64,000 nt of DNA. It comes from Siphonodentalium dalli (taxonomy: Eukaryota; Mollusca; Scaphopoda; Gadilida; Siphonodentaliidae). Location of the stretch: the NCBI GenBank assembly GCA_032622095.1, contig CP136064.1:247661827-247725826 (forward strand). Reading direction: 5' to 3'. The position numbers were made by a program, and so were the translations under genes. Positions 1 to 13,084 of the stretch are shown here, piece by piece (positions within the stretch are counted from its first letter, which is position 1; each line of letters opens with the position of its first letter). Under the pieces are notes generated by a model, which did not search any database, was not told where the DNA came from, and was given only the letters and a program-made list of their open reading frames with translations.

Positions 1-624
1 GCAAAAGAAAGCAAGTTGAACCTAACCACACCAAAGCTCCACTCCAAAACTATTCTCCACAGAGCTACCCACCCACCCCGGTTGTGGATTCGCCGATACC
101 GACCTGGGATAGCCGCATCCTTCCAGCCTTCACCTCGTTATCACCCGTCTTCTCAAGATCATACGACGAACTCGGTTACGATAGCAGGAATTTCAACAGT
201 TGTCACCAGTTCGGTCACAAAGCAGCTACCATATTCCAACGGCCTATTTGCACTAGCAGCGTTGTGTGAACCATCGTCACGATTGACACCAGACTTTGAA
301 CAACTTAAAGCAGACATCTTCGATATATCAAAGAATACGGACGACATAAGCCTTCCAGCCACTGATGACGAAGATTCACATATCTCACCCGATAGCCTGG
401 TACCATCCCTCATAATCTACGAATCCTCACCAGATGGCGATGTTCAGTCAGATTGTTCCAACAGTAGTATCGGAAGCGGCGGCTACTACATGTACGACGA
501 TACAAATGAACTAGTGAACTCATTTGTTCCTGAGGAGTTACACGCGACTTCGGAGAATTGTAACCACGATATTCTGAGAGAAGCCATGTCCATGACATTC
601 ACCCCGAGTGACTTGTCCTTCTAA
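1..624 (+). pseudogene. T-box paralogue A, last coding exon only, frameshifted
   Basis: This is the 3' end of a plus-strand T-box gene whose upstream part lies outside the window. Reading frame 3 (3-269) gives the post-T-box tail (KRKQVEPNHT..., DSPIPTWDSRILPAF, SYDELGYDSRNFNSCHQF) that also begins the last exon of copies B, C, D and G. Compared with copy B, about 14 bases are missing near 213-228, so this frame stops at 269. The conserved remainder (LTPDFEQLKADIFDISKN, DHDILREAMSMTFTPSD-like end) continues in frame 1 to 624. A product ending at 269 would lose the acidic, serine-rich C-terminal half. The T-box itself is not visible here. Either the copy is dead or it makes a shortened protein. 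Confidence 0.8.
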
Positions 625-774
625 ACTCACATAATTAATATACGTCAACGTGTTGCTGGATTATTGCGTTCGTTTGTTTTATGAATATTCATGTGAATAT
701 TGTTATTTATTATTATTTATATGCATATTTACCGTTACTATATTTTTTATCGTTATCGTATCGTGAAAATGTTA

Positions 775-780
775 AATAAA
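775..780 (+). promoter_or_regulatory. Polyadenylation signal of copy A
   Basis: AATAAA about 150 bases after the end of the last exon. The same motif in the same context (gttAAATAAA after a short A/T-rich 3' UTR) follows copies B, C, D and G, which supports it as the common poly(A) signal. Confidence 0.6.
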
Positions 781-1779
781 TTTATGAGAATTTGATAGCT
801 GCATCTCTTTATCCTTGCATAACCCTTTATTTAATAATAGCTCATAGACGAGTAGTTCCATTAGGGAATGTTCAGATAATAAGTTCAACATACGGTCGTA
901 TGTTGGTTTAAACATAGTTAGTCGCCATATATGCATATATTCTCTCCTCCGTTGAACTTATATAGTGAACATTTCCCCACCAATGAATAGGAATCCTTCT
1001 GCACCTGTATCAGCTGTCGTCTACTTATATTTCATGAACATCCCTCCAGGTTAATAATAGACCATTCCAATGTATACCTTCTAACTGAATGGGAGAGTCC
1101 ATTTAGTAAAGACAGGTTTATTTACGGACTAACTGTATCGTCGGTTACTGTCCGTGTGGCGTTTATCGTATCTTACGATTTCAAAGGTCACGTGGTCATT
1201 GCGACTACACGTGCACAGTATTTCTGCACATAATGTTTTTGACGAAACAATGCATCAAAGAGGAAATAATCAACAATAACTAAAACAAGAAAATCGATAG
1301 CCACACTTTTTGCGTTTTGTGCAAGACAAATGGCGTGTTCTATGATCTGATCGACGACTTCTAATATTATATGACCATGACCTGGTAATTCTCAGCATCT
1401 GAACTTAATACCATTATTTTATGTCCGATTTCTTCGGAAACTTTCCGAGTAATGTGACTAATGTCGCGTACTTTATATATAAAGCACAGTGTTTTAATAT
1501 AAATAGTTTATATGATGTAATTTGTTTCTCCAATGGCAACAGTCACGTTCCTGTTTTTTTTTCACTCCCATTGAAGATTGATTGCAATAAATAAATAAAC
1601 ATACAGTGCCGAATGACAACCATGCGGGTGGAAATTTAATCAGGAAATTAATAAGCGTACCCGGTACATACACATATTTCAAGACTTGCATGATTTTAAA
1701 GGCCCATTTAATTGCAAGTCACCGATTATTTTTTTATAGTGCCTTGATATACTATTATAGTAACAATCTATGACATAAA

Positions 1780-2250
1780 ATACGTATGTATCATTGTATC
1801 TGTGGATATTTCAGTGTAGGGGTCAATGCTGGCCTGTGGCCATAGGCGCACTGGGATCGAGAAGATCCACCACCCAATTTGTCCAGATATGTTTTGCCGA
1901 ATCCATAGTAGGGTAGGGATCTTCAATGTGCGCATTGTTGCACACGGGACAGCCATTTAGTGTCGGCTCCCGGTCCGGCGGTGTGCCCAACCTAATGTCA
2001 TCCCTGGTAATGACATTACAAGAGGATAAGAGTTACGCAATTCACCCAGTATGTGTTTTTCAAATATTGACTGAGATTCTGTTGCTTCTGGAATCGTTCT
2101 CAGATCACTGATTGTGGCATCGATGGTTGATTCGTGATGCCCATGATGTCGACACAAAGTCCAACCGATACTATATCGGATTCGGTCGTGTCGAATGTGT
2201 AGCTCAGAGGTGAGCCCACAAACCAACTGAGCTATTCGCCCCTCTCTGTA
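1780..2250 (-). repeat. tRNA-derived SINE-like sequence
   Basis: On the minus strand, 2224-2236 reads TAGCTCAGTTGG, a perfect A-box of an RNA polymerase III tRNA promoter. About 45 bases downstream (2178-2188) is GACCGAATCC, close to a B-box. The tRNA-like head is followed by several hundred bases of non-tRNA sequence. This is the layout of a tRNA-derived SINE. A second copy was not found in the window, so the 3' end is only approximate, and a decayed tRNA gene is the main alternative. Confidence 0.4.
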
Positions 2251-2299
2251 TAAATTATAACAATTAATGTGTGCTTCAAATTTGGCACTTGATAGTACT

Positions 2300-2360
2300 T
2301 CTGTGAAAGCGGTCATGCCTCATTTTTTTTAGGTCAACATGACCGCTTTCGCAGATTAAG
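2300..2360. repeat. Short hairpin repeat
   Basis: CTGTGAAAGCGGTCATG and CATGACCGCTTTCGCAG form an inverted pair around an A/T-rich loop. The right arm, with the same flanking gtcaa, occurs again at 2956-2980, so the motif is a dispersed local repeat. Confidence 0.6.
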
Positions 2361-3681
2361 TGTACTCACTAAGTTCATTGTGAACGGTTCATGACTGACC
2401 TGGTTATTCAGATATCTTAATCTTAGCACAACTTCAAGTGAAAAAATGACAAAATTAGAAATACAGATTCAACATTAAGCCTTCATTTTGGGCCACACTG
2501 GTCAAACATAAATACAGGTTTCAATTCAATTCAATTTAATTACTCTTCATCATGTTAGATATCACAGAGTATGTGCATAATTACAATATAACAATACATA
2601 TATTATATAGTGTGCGATGCATGAGGAGTTCTGAGTTATTATTATGTGCAAGATTGTACACAATATATATTGAAATTCAACAGTTATTTAATTCAACAAC
2701 CCATGGTGGTGTCCTAACGTGGGCGGTATTGTATGCCTCAGGAGAGCCTAAAGAATGGCATAACCCTTTTAATGAATAAAGAAAGATTTTGTGTTCTCTT
2801 CCCCTTTCCCGAATTGAATAGTTCATTCAATTTAATAATATTCGGTTTTCGGTAGAAGTAGGGTTTTATATATCTCTCTTACAACTTACCACACTAACTC
2901 TGTTTTTATAGACGGGGTTACAGTATATTATGATCATTATCTTCCATATATTCTGTCAACATGACCGCTTTCGCAGATTGCTGCTTCCAGAGGTCAAGTC
3001 CCTCTGTATAGATTTACTGGGTGTTTGTGATTGGGGACATACAGAATAATTTCTCAACTTTAATATGTGAATAACATTTTAAACAAGTGTATTCGCCACA
3101 GTGAATGATAAGCTGTACACATTAGCTCATTATATTAAATTTTTCCAACCAAAGCAAGATAATCAACGACGGCCACCATTTTAGTAATATTCAATTTTCT
3201 CTGAGAGGAACCGGAAACGGAACGAAAGGTTGAACTCAATCTAGACGGTGACATTTGGTGCTCACCATCCCCAAATATATGTTGCTTTTATCCAATGAAA
3301 TATATTGTAAGCTCAATTTTCTGAAGAGAAATCATCTATTTTGTCCTTAAACTGTGTGAGAATCTATAAAAAAAACAGATTTACAGAATATTTCGTTCCG
3401 GAATTTAATGATTCCCCCATTTGACATTACCATCTGTTGCATGCGCACACTGTACAATTTAATACTTTACAAGTTCGAAGAAGTATTTTTCTCATAAAAC
3501 ACGATGATATAACTAAATACTTTTCCTATTGTAGGAAAATCCTGGTTCTGTAACAGAATAAAGTTAAGAACTACCCACGGAACACAAATTTTTTATTCTG
3601 GCGGTCGTATAATTGACGTTATTTTCGATGTGCCACGTGATCTGGTGCAAACATCCGGTACTTTATAACGGCACTCGACTG

Positions 3682-4329
3682 AGGTGACACTCCACAGTTT
3701 CGAATTATCAGTAGGGGTAAATTTCTTAGAATAGAGTACCAGTGTTTTCTGTCACCATGGGTGTGGTATGTTTATTGAGAGAAGGTTAGTTATGAATTTG
3801 TGGATTTTTAGAGGATGTCTTTGAGTTTTGAAAAATATTGTTTCAGGTGACCTTGACCCCACCAGTATGAAGTAGTAGCGATTTCTGCGAAACAGTGGCT
3901 CCAGACACCAGCGTGACATTTTAGCACCTAAAATTTGTCATCTGCATGAAAAATATTTTTTTTAAACTTACAGTGGTGAGAAGTTTGAAATTTTTTGATA
4001 TTTTTGTGACGAAACGGTGTTCTTCCAGACAACATAGGCGGCTATACCATAGATCTTCTGGTTTTTGTGTCCCACGAGCCTGAAAATCGGTTATTTTGGT
4101 CATTTTTGCATCAAAATTTCATTTTTCAGGCACACAATCAAGGGGCATAACTCTTGCTACCCCCATTAAAATGACAATTCTGTACCAAAATCTTTAAGCC
4201 TAGTATGTGCTCAACCCAGGTATATATACATTGTATATGTGTTGTGGGATCACATTTCTGTTATTTTTCATTGAATTGATGCCCCCTTATTTTTGCACCA
4301 ATCCCTGCAGAAACTGTGGAGTGTCACCT
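3682..4329. mobile_element. 648-bp TIR element, first copy
   Basis: The stretch begins AGGTGACACTCCACAGTTTC and ends with the inverse, AAACTGTGGAGTGTCACCT. A second copy of identical length and orientation lies at 5168-5815. I count only about three substitutions between them (for example near 3730, 3868 and 4015), so they are recent. No reading frame longer than 60 codons and no recognised protein is present. It is most likely a non-autonomous DNA transposon (MITE). I could not find a clear target-site duplication. Confidence 0.75.
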
Positions 4330-5167
4330 TCAAGACCAGCAAATAGCACCATTTCCATCTGTCAACTTGACAAATATTGTTACTGAAAATCATTTTTTAG
4401 CAAACCTGTTCAGTTAGAAGGAACATTTTATGGTAGATACACCATTCTTCTATGCATATTCCAATACAGGTTGTCTTTAATCATATAAATTGGTGGGGAT
4501 ATGGAGTCTTGGAGCAGTGGGGGGAGGGTGGTGGTGGTTCATGTATATGGTTATTGGTGATTTTTCAGATGATGGGTACTTTTTCATGACATCATATGCT
4601 CCTTGAATCTTAGCTGAAAAGGCTGATATTGTGACATTACACAGTATACAACAAGATTAGATATTCAGTCTTTCTTATTCACAAGTGTGAAATATAATAA
4701 TACAGGTTTCCTTGGTCAAATTTCACTTGACAACATATTGTTCATGTGATGTCATAACCTTGTAAAGCTTTCCCTTAATGCTAAATAAGACTTGGAATTT
4801 TTTAACCCATAGTTTTGGGAGAGTATTAAAGATAGTTGTTGTATGAAATATTATGTTTTATTTTGATATCTGAGGAAAATATGCATCTCATAATATATTT
4901 ATACAACATTTTAGCATTTCAGACCTTTTTCAAGCTATAGATGATGGTTGAATATATCCATTTTTTCACTACGTCAAGCATAGCGTCATTGGGTTCTGAA
5001 AGACCCAAAAGGGGTGAAATCATGGGGGTGCATGTAAATCCCCACCCAATCTTGCTGCCTGTGATTGCAATAACGCATGGGGTGTAATATATCATTTTAA
5101 GCGGTATAATGCAGAGAATATGGAGGTGTGGTCCCTATTAAAGATTAATAAAATTGCATTTCCCTTA
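4330..5167. other. 838-bp segment between the twin TIR elements
   Basis: A/T-rich sequence without a credible gene. It is bounded on both sides by the same 648-bp element in direct orientation, so it could be a captured spacer, the interior of a composite element, or simply DNA between two independent insertions. Confidence 0.5.
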
Positions 5168-5815
5168 AGGTGACACTCCACAGTTTCGAATTATCAGTAG
5201 GGGTAAATTTCTTAAAATAGAGTACCAGTGTTTTCTGTCACCATGGGTGTGGTATGTTTATTGAGAGAAGGTTAGTTATGAATTTGTGGATTTTTAGAGG
5301 ATGTCTTTGAGTTTTGAAAAATATTGTTTCAGGTGACCTTGACCCCACCAGTATGAAGTAGTAACGATTTCTGCGAAACAGTGGCTCCAGACACCAGCGT
5401 GACATTTTAGCACCTAAAATTTGTCATCTGCATGAAAAATATTTTTTTTAAACTTACAGTGGTGAGAAGTTTGAAATTTTTTGATATTTTTGTGACGAAA
5501 CAGTGTTCTTCCAGACAACATAGGCGGCTATACCATAGATCTTCTGGTTTTTGTGTCCCACGAGCCTGAAAATCGGTTATTTTGGTCATTTTTGCATCAA
5601 AATTTCATTTTTCAGGCACACAATCAAGGGGCATAACTCTTGCTACCCCCATTAAAATGACAATTCTGTACCAAAATCTTTAAGCCTAGTATGTGCTCAA
5701 CCCAGGTATATATACATTGTATATGTGTTGTGGGATCACATTTCTGTTATTTTTCATTGAATTGATGCCCCCTTATTTTTGCACCAATCCCTGCAGAAAC
5801 TGTGGAGTGTCACCT
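5168..5815. mobile_element. 648-bp TIR element, second copy
   Basis: Same ends, orientation and length as the copy at 3682-4329 and nearly identical in sequence. The flanks differ from those of the first copy and show no obvious duplicated target. Confidence 0.75.
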
Positions 5816-7190
5816 GAACGTAGAAGGTACGCACTACGTTCGTGACTGAACTATATCTTCTGAGATTATTGTGCTTCAATTTCAACTTTCATAAATTCGA
5901 TTATATATATGAGGCGTTTTCGAACCAACGCTTCAATTTCTTATCTTTATCGGTCAATAGGGCGTGTTCGAACACTGTTCAGGTTCATATCTAGGAGCGG
6001 ACCTGCCTATCCTGATTCCTTTCAGTCTCTTCTTCTTTATTTCTACCATATCACGAATAGACTAATAGTAGTTTATTGTTAACCTCCTCAATTTAGGAGA
6101 GCATATATACAAATGACAAATATATACATGTTATATAAATATGCATGAAAATGTTATTCTAATCACAAACCTAATCACAATATCAATCTTACAGTGTTTA
6201 CGTCATGTCACACGCATGCGGTCGGGTTCTGACATTTTCAAGTTTCAATTGTTAGTGAGGTCGGTGATAATCTAAAGAATTTAGAAATGGGTAGTTCAGC
6301 TATTTATCGACCTAGTTCGATGCAGGGTATTATTCGTATTTTTTAGAGAAAACAGTCATGTGGCTTTCAGACCAACATCATGCACATAAGTTTTTCAAGC
6401 ATGATAATTTTAATTATTCTGTTGTAGAATAGTTCCAATAAACTTATGATCAATTCATTGTATTTTATGTTCATCGATATAAAGATATTACAGAATAGTG
6501 AGCGTAAAAGATATTATATGACATCAAAATATTCATTTTGTACATTATATAGGCTATAATAACAATAACTTCCACATGAGGAACACAGGAATGTTTAGCT
6601 CTGTATCAGTTTCCTGTCGGTGATGATTTCATGTACAGTTGGCGGCGACCTTACTGTATGGTCGGGGATGTCGATATTTTAAACATAGGGTGGTACATGG
6701 AATATCAGTGCTATAGCATCAAACGGACTTGTCGACAATATCCTGGACTTTCCGTGTGGTAGTTGACAGATTCCTAATTGTCTTTTGATTTCTAGTCTTG
6801 AAGATTTCTGATAGTTTGTGGGCATTCGGTCTTCTATGGAAATATGGTTTCAAATATATAGATCTGAGTTCCTCTAATTATGTACACTTCATGATAACGT
6901 GGCATTCGTCGCCTAGTTCTTTGGTATATTGTGGACATACTCTGGTTGAATAGTGAGTATTCAGCCAAGATCATTGTCAAAATAGGGCGGTCATCGACCA
7001 GTGATTGGTCGGGGTGTGCGCACTGTAAAAACACGATTGCGATGAGTAGTTGTTTGTATAAGAATCCCAACTGTTGATTGCTGTGTTGATAACTAATCAC
7101 ACTATTATCGTTATGAAAACAACTCCGAAAACTAGTCGAGCATCTATAAAATTAATACCATAGGAAGTGAGATGTGACAATGAGTATCCC
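5816..7190. other. Upstream region of T-box gene B
   Basis: No gene seen. Positions 7020-7100 (TTGTATAAGAATCCCAACTG region) match one arm of the palindrome that separates the head-to-head promoters of the later units. Gene B therefore carries a single arm where units 1 and 2 carry an inverted pair. Confidence 0.5.
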
Positions 7191-7198
7191 TGTATCTG

Positions 7199-7302
7199 TA
7201 TATATATACTGAAACTTGTCGTTAGAATCCAGTATAATTCAAACATAACGCATCACAACCACTTCATCACGTTATAAACAACGACTCAGCTACAGTTAAA
7301 TT
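7199..7302 (+). promoter_or_regulatory. TATA promoter and non-coding first exon of gene B
   Basis: TATATATATA at 7199-7208 sits in a context (gtatccctgtatctg before, actgaaac after) that is conserved upstream of genes C and D. About 95 bases downstream the sequence CAGTTAAATT|gtgagtag gives a splice donor at 7303. The next acceptor (ttacag) is at 8323, 10 bases before the start codon. The exon is therefore inferred to run from roughly 7230 to 7302 and to be entirely 5' UTR. The start site is inferred from the TATA position. Confidence 0.65.
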
Positions 7303-8107
7303 GTGAGTAGCATATAGTACTTTTTATTAGTATGTTAATACTTTATTCCCAGCTTGTTAGTGTAGTTTTCAGTCAATATATTACCTGAAACGTATTGTTT
7401 CAATATGAACGATAATTCATAATTTTTCAACATAAACAAGATTCTATGAAAACCTAGTATAAAAACGTTCCAATTTACTTTAAATTCAGGAAACTCCGGT
7501 CAGTTCCTTATAATGTGTACGCCAGCGATGACCATATTATTATACCATCAGTGGAGGCAAGTTTGTCGAGCTTGTATATCTACATTTTTCGGTGATTTTT
7601 GGTACAGATATGTACCATGGGAATCTGCGATTATGAGGTTGATCCGACTTGTTTATTGAAGTTATCCCTCTTTTTCGACTTCGAAATTTTGTCCGTGCTT
7701 TATTCTTTATGTGTTTTTTAATCGAAATACAAATATATTATTTGTACATGTAGAATATTTTACTATTACGACTTGCATTGCGCTATCTACAAAGAGAATT
7801 ATGAGAACAATGCACACAATTAAAACGCTCTTTAAATAAACTACGCTACTACGTGACTTGGAGAATACATTGTCAGCATTTATATCACACTGAATACATT
7901 ATTCCCAGCTGTTATGGTAGTGTTCTGTGTTCAGTCATTATATAATTAGAAACGTATGGTTTCAACATTAATGAAAATTCTCCATGTTTTAAGATAAGAA
8001 ATACGTTTCCCTGTAATCCTAATCTAAAACGTCTCGATATACTCAAGGAACAATGTTTGTGCCTGCGAGGACCATAATTTTCTGAGGTATCACTAAATGT
8101 CAGACTG

Positions 8108-8127
8108 AATGGTGGTTCATGTTAGTT
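8108..8127. repeat. Single unit of the 20-bp 5' intron repeat
   Basis: The 5' UTR intron of gene B carries one copy of the 20-bp unit (on the minus strand AACTAACATGAACCGCCATT) that is tandemly amplified three times in gene C and five times in gene D. Confidence 0.7.
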
Positions 8128-8333
8128 TAGCATCAATCGCGCTTGTTGAATTGATTTTATTTTAAGATTCTACAACTAGCATCCCATTTATATGGCGGCT
8201 AGGATTTCGCAGCGTGTGACGCATTTTCGAACGTACATGTAACTTTTTGTTTATCAATAATGATTTATATAATCGTGATGATTTACTCTGCATTGACTTA
8301 CATTTCCATCTTTTTCATTACAGGAATTGAACC

Positions 8334-11300
8334 ATGTTCTCTGACAGTGTCTACGCCACCTGGGACTCCGTCATCCCGTCAATCTTACCTCCACAAACAT
8401 ACCAGTCGCAAGGATGTCCGTACACGAAACAAGAGATTCTACCCCGGGATTCAGCAGCGGGAATAGGTAAGATTTCCACCTTCTTTGTGTACGTTGGACC
8501 ATTAGTTTGCATTCATTGTATGCTAAAATTAAATCCGGAAGTTTTACCCAGTCCCTTCTATCAGAATTAATATATTAAAAAAAAAAAAGTGCAAATTAAT
8601 TCAGACTTCGTCATACTGTTTTTTTTATATACAATACTGAAATAATGTAACTCGGCCGTTTTTGGCTGATGCTAATCGGTTTTCGGATACATTTTTAATG
8701 CATGCATAAAGATTGACTAAACAGGAGCATGCGGTTTTGTACAAAGTGTTTACCCAGATGATTTACACACGTTTATGTTTGTTTTGCTTATTTCAGACTG
8801 CCAACATCCACGATCCGTTGCTGTTAATGCAATCCACAACCATCAGAGGGAAGTGGTCGTGTCTCTCCATAATGCTGGAATGTGGAGAAAGTTTGATAAG
8901 ATTGGGACGGAAATGATAGTCACCAAAGTTGGAAGGTAAGTCTGGTATACTATGGATCCTTGAGAAGCAGTTCGGGTTCATTTCACACCCTGGTCATTCG
9001 TTTTATTTAGTATGATCAAAACTGTCAATTATTTAGCACAAATCGGGCCATGGAACAATGTTATGTGATTGTCATATAATTTCTTGAATCTTCAAAAGTT
9101 TCAAGCACCGAGTGTTATTTATTTTATTTTTTATTTTTTTTTGCGTATTTATTGTATCACATAAACTTTCCTCATATTAATGGTCGAACAATATGTTCAT
9201 ATTGTAGCCGCCAGAATTATGCCGAAGAAGAAATATGTTGATAAACAAGGTGATCGCATATGACTCAAATCGCGCCGTTCTCTAAATCGTTGTCTTATGC
9301 ACACTCACAACATTTTTATATGACGATTTATCTTTGCAGACGGATGTTCCCATCACTGTCGTACTCCATTGAGGGACTACACCCCACGAAACAGTACACC
9401 CTCTCCATCGATGTGATTTCCGTGGACGACTGTCGGTACAAGTTCTACGACTCTGAGTGGTTAGCTTCCGGTAAAGTTGATAGTCCGGTTCCCATGACAA
9501 CCTACGTACATCCCGATTCCCCGGCACTCGGATCATTCTGGATGCACAAGCCTGTCATGTTCCACAAACTCAAGCTGACAAATAACAGGAAATCACAGCA
9601 AGGGAATGTAAGTATGGTGGGTTTGGTTTTTAAAGAACTAACTTCATTGAACTTCAACTCAATTCTGAACAATATCAACATGGTATTTGGCCTTGCATGA
9701 ACATCATATAAAATCGTTCACTTTGTTTAAGCTCACACTGCACATCCATATCAGTTACATCTATATTTATTAGTGTCATGGAATGAAAACAAAATAGTTG
9801 CCGTTCAAAACAAGTTCAAACTTAATAAGCGCTTCCATTGTTTGGTTAAGTAGAATACAACAAGCCTCTCTGATGTGTTCGGGTACCATTTCTCCCACAT
9901 TCATAAACAAGAAAACCATAGTCAGAAATGGTAACGCGCTCAAGATCATATATTATATACCCATGATTGTAATTATAGAATATAAAATATATTGGTTTCA
10001 AGAACGACCAACTCATAGAATTACTAGCCTTGCACTTCTTGGCATCCGAATAACAATTGAAATTGAAATTCCCAACTACACCTTTTACCGGACTCGGCCT
10101 CCGGGTCGCAGTTCGACTTTTAATCCGTCCAAAAATTCCCATTCTATAAATAAAAACCCCAGCGCCCATAGGATACAATAATCTCTACATTAGTTTTACA
10201 CGCGGAGCGCTGAATGAATACTCGCACATGGCTACTTATTATATGCTCACTGATTCGTTTCAAGGGATTTCTATTAATAAGTAAAGCTGTGTATCCCCTA
10301 GAAACGAATCTATTTGAATTTTCAATATGTTTATTCTCATTAAACTGGAAATGCAGCATTTGAGACTAATTGTTAAAAAAAATTAGCAGAAGAGGCAACA
10401 TCTGAATGGCGTTCTATGTCTCGTTCGCTCATATGATCGGAATGTATTTAAAAACATTATTATGATTTGACCATTCCGTTGTATTCTGCTGAAACTCAAA
10501 GTGAGAATCCATTCAGTAAACGAAGGTTTAAATGCCCATTTAATTTTCGGGTCACGATTATTTTTTATAGTGCCTTGATATACGGTTTTAATAACAATCC
10601 ATGAAATAGATTAAAATACTAGAATTCATCACCATTTGGAACGTCTGTGTGTCTGAAGGTGCCCATAGAGTAATAGAAAATAGCTGAAATCATAGAAACA
10701 TTTCCCCCGTTTCGCTGCCAGAATGCAACATAATTCAAACTAAGATATATAGTTATTCCCCTTCCATTGAAAATAATAGACTTGGCAGAACAGTCCATAT
10801 GAAACTTAAGCACATAACACACGTCGGTACCTCAACAATAACATGTTCACAGTATATTACACCGCATAAGTTGATAATACAATCTTTTGGAGCTTCCTCT
10901 TTCAAATGGTATATAATGTGGAATTTATTTTTATATCATGTGATCTGGGGTTCGAAAACTAAGTTGGCCTATAATCTAAATTCTGTTACTCATTGCAGGT
11001 CATAGTGAACACGATGCAGAAATACAAACCTCGTCTTCATATATCCATGGCAGACGACCGTCCCGAACAAGCGCTAACAAAGACCTTCACCTTTGCTGAA
11101 ACAACTTTCATTCCTGTCACCGCATACCAGAGCGAAGAGGTGCGTATCTAGTATTAGAAATCTCAAACCTTTTTTTCAATAATTTTCAACAGCTTGAAAA
11201 GTGAAGAAGGAAGACACCACATTTGAGGGGAATTCAATGAACTGTACTCATATAACATTGAAATTGAAATACATTAATTCTACTTGATGCTTTAGATGGA

Positions 11301-12939
11301 ATTCCTAACACCAGAGTACTTCGTAATCAGTCCAATGAGAACTTTTTATTCCGAAATATGTTCTAAGACGAATTAGGACGGAGTCTTCGTGATATCATTC
11401 CGGCCTCATTCAGTCGAAATATCGATTCAACTATCAACGTTACACTTCTGTTTTTTCCTCTTTGATTCGTAACATACATTCGTCATGACATAATTGGAAT
11501 TTATTCTTTCAGATCACGAAGCTCAAAATCGACAACAATCCATTCGCAAAAGGCTTCAGAGAGAATAAAGATGAGAGGTGAGTGTTATGCATTCAGTTGT
11601 GGTATTTTTCGGCGGAATGACATAACAAATAGGTACTCGCGGATTAGTGGTGTGTCCACCCCAACATTCACTCTAATTACTTCTTGTTTTATTCCAATTT
11701 CGCGGTTCCGCCATCTGTTCCATTTGCCGATACTTGGATGCAATTCGGGCTGTAGCGCCTTACATTTTCTTCCACGGCTACTGTAATCAGATCCAACCGT
11801 CGGCAAAAACCAAGAGGCAAATAAGATATTTAGATAAGAATGATTGACCCTTTTTTGTTATCGTTCAAATCTGATTATTTTCTCCTCTCATTTCAAGTTC
11901 CAGAACAATGACTAAGAAGCGACTGAGATCAGAGTCTGAAGACACGAGTGGTAAGTATTCATATACATGTGAAGTCAAAACCATTAATTTTATCTTCTCT
12001 TTACTCTAAACTGAAAGCAACACAGCTAGCGTATTTTACATGGCGAAAATTCAAATCTTTATTCACGATGAACGAACTTGAAAAAGATTATTCCTGGAAT
12101 TTCACTTCAAACACAAGCGAAGCATCGGTTGTATTTCCTGATGTACGTGCTTAAAATACAAAAATATTTCAGCACCTGTAAATCTGTCCAAATCCAATTC
12201 AAGCAATTGTCGACTGCACCTGCCGTCTCGACAGGCTCTCACAATCATTTACATTCAATTGTTAATTCGTATGTTTTATCTGTTTGCAGATGTTCAACCA
12301 GAAAGCAAAAGAAGGCAAGTTAATCCTAGCCATACCCAAACTCCACAAAAAGACTATTCACCACAGAGCTACCCACCAACTCCGGTTGTGGATTCGCCGA
12401 TACCGACCTGGGATAACCACATCCTTCCAGCCTTCAGCTCGTTATCACCCGTCTTCTCAAGATCATACGACGAACTCAGTTACGATAGCAGGAATTTCAA
12501 CAGTTGTCACCAGTTCAGTCACCAAGCAACATGTTCCTCTGTGCTCCAATATTCCAACGACCTATTTGCACTAGCAGCGTTGTGTGAACCATCATTGCGA
12601 TTGACACCAGACTTTGAACAACTGAAAGCAGACATCTTCGATATATCAAAGAATAAGGACGACATAAGCCTTCCAGCCACTGATGACGAAGATTCACATA
12701 TCTCACCTGATAGCCTGGTACCTTCCCTCGGAATCTGTGAATCCTCACCAGATGGCGATGTTCTGCCAGATTCTTCAAACAGCAGCATCGGAAGCGGCGG
12801 TTACCACGGTTACTGCGACGATACAAAGGAAATAGTCAAATCGTTTGTTTCTGAGGAGTTACATGTGACATCGGAGAACTATAACCACGATATTCTGAGA
12901 GAAGCCATGTCCATGACCTTCACCCCCAGTGACTTGTGA
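8334..12939 (+). CDS. T-box transcription factor B, seven coding exons
   Basis: Exons: 8334-8466, 8797-8935, 9340-9607, 10999-11139, 11513-11577, 11904-11950, 12290-12939. All junctions are GT-AG and phases match, giving 480 aa. The T-box spans about residues 67-244: MWRKFDKIGTEMIVTK, GRRMFP, DDCRYKF, YVHPDSPALGSFWM, FHKLKLTNN, VIVNTMQKYKPRLHI, TTFIPVTAYQ, ITKLKIDNNPFAKGFRE. These are the DNA-contact and core motifs of the family, which binds T-site DNA in the nucleus. KKRLR (exon 6) and KRRQ (exon 7 start) suggest a nuclear localisation signal. The tail is acidic and serine-rich, possibly an activation domain. Divergent points include QKYKPR for the usual HKYQPR. DDCRYKF recalls Tbx2/3 while TFTFxETTF and ITKLKI recall Tbx6/16, so the subfamily is unresolved. 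The start is the first ATG after a conserved UTR acceptor. No break was seen; this is the best-preserved copy. Confidence 0.9.
9908..10182. repeat. Dispersed repeat R in intron 3 of gene B
   Basis: Begins near AGAAAACCATAGTCAGAAAT and ends near ATTCTATAAATAAAAACC. Related copies lie at 37613-37912 and 54305-54590 (same orientation), and inverted partial copies at 39059-39120, 39361-39430 and 39763-39870. The internal 'ccgggtcgcagttcgac' segment is expanded to extra units in the other copies. It is a short interspersed element of unknown class. In pseudogenes E and F the same repeat sits exactly where exon 3 breaks off. Confidence 0.6.
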
Positions 12940-13084
12940 TTCTAAACTCACATAATGAATATACGTCAACGTGCTGCTGGATTATTGCATACGTTTGTTT
13001 TGTGAATATTGTTATTTATTATTATTTATATGCATATTTAGTTATTTACCGTTGCCATTTATAGTTGCTATCGTGAAAGTGTTA

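Larger units (their letters stand above)
781..3681. other. Spacer between copies A and B, left part
   Basis: No convincing coding region. Positions 830-1480 are the 3' flank of the T-box copy: the same sequence follows copy B (13.1-14.2 kb) and, inverted, copy C (23.0-24.0 kb). A tRNA-like SINE candidate and a hairpin lie at 1780-2360. The remaining 2.4-3.68 kb is A/T-rich with no recognisable gene. Confidence 0.6.

Noticed and set aside
1957-2316. Minus-strand 119-codon frame
   Set aside because: It runs through the tRNA-like SINE head and body; the A-box and B-box explain the sequence better than a protein.
3682-5815. LTR retrotransposon or TRIM with 648-bp direct repeats
   Set aside because: The repeats begin and end with inverted AGGTGACACTCC sequences, not TG...CA, and there is no polypurine tract or primer site visible between them.
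9846-10181. Overlapping open frames on both strands in intron 3 of gene B
   Set aside because: They coincide with repeat R and are not conserved as frames in its other copies.
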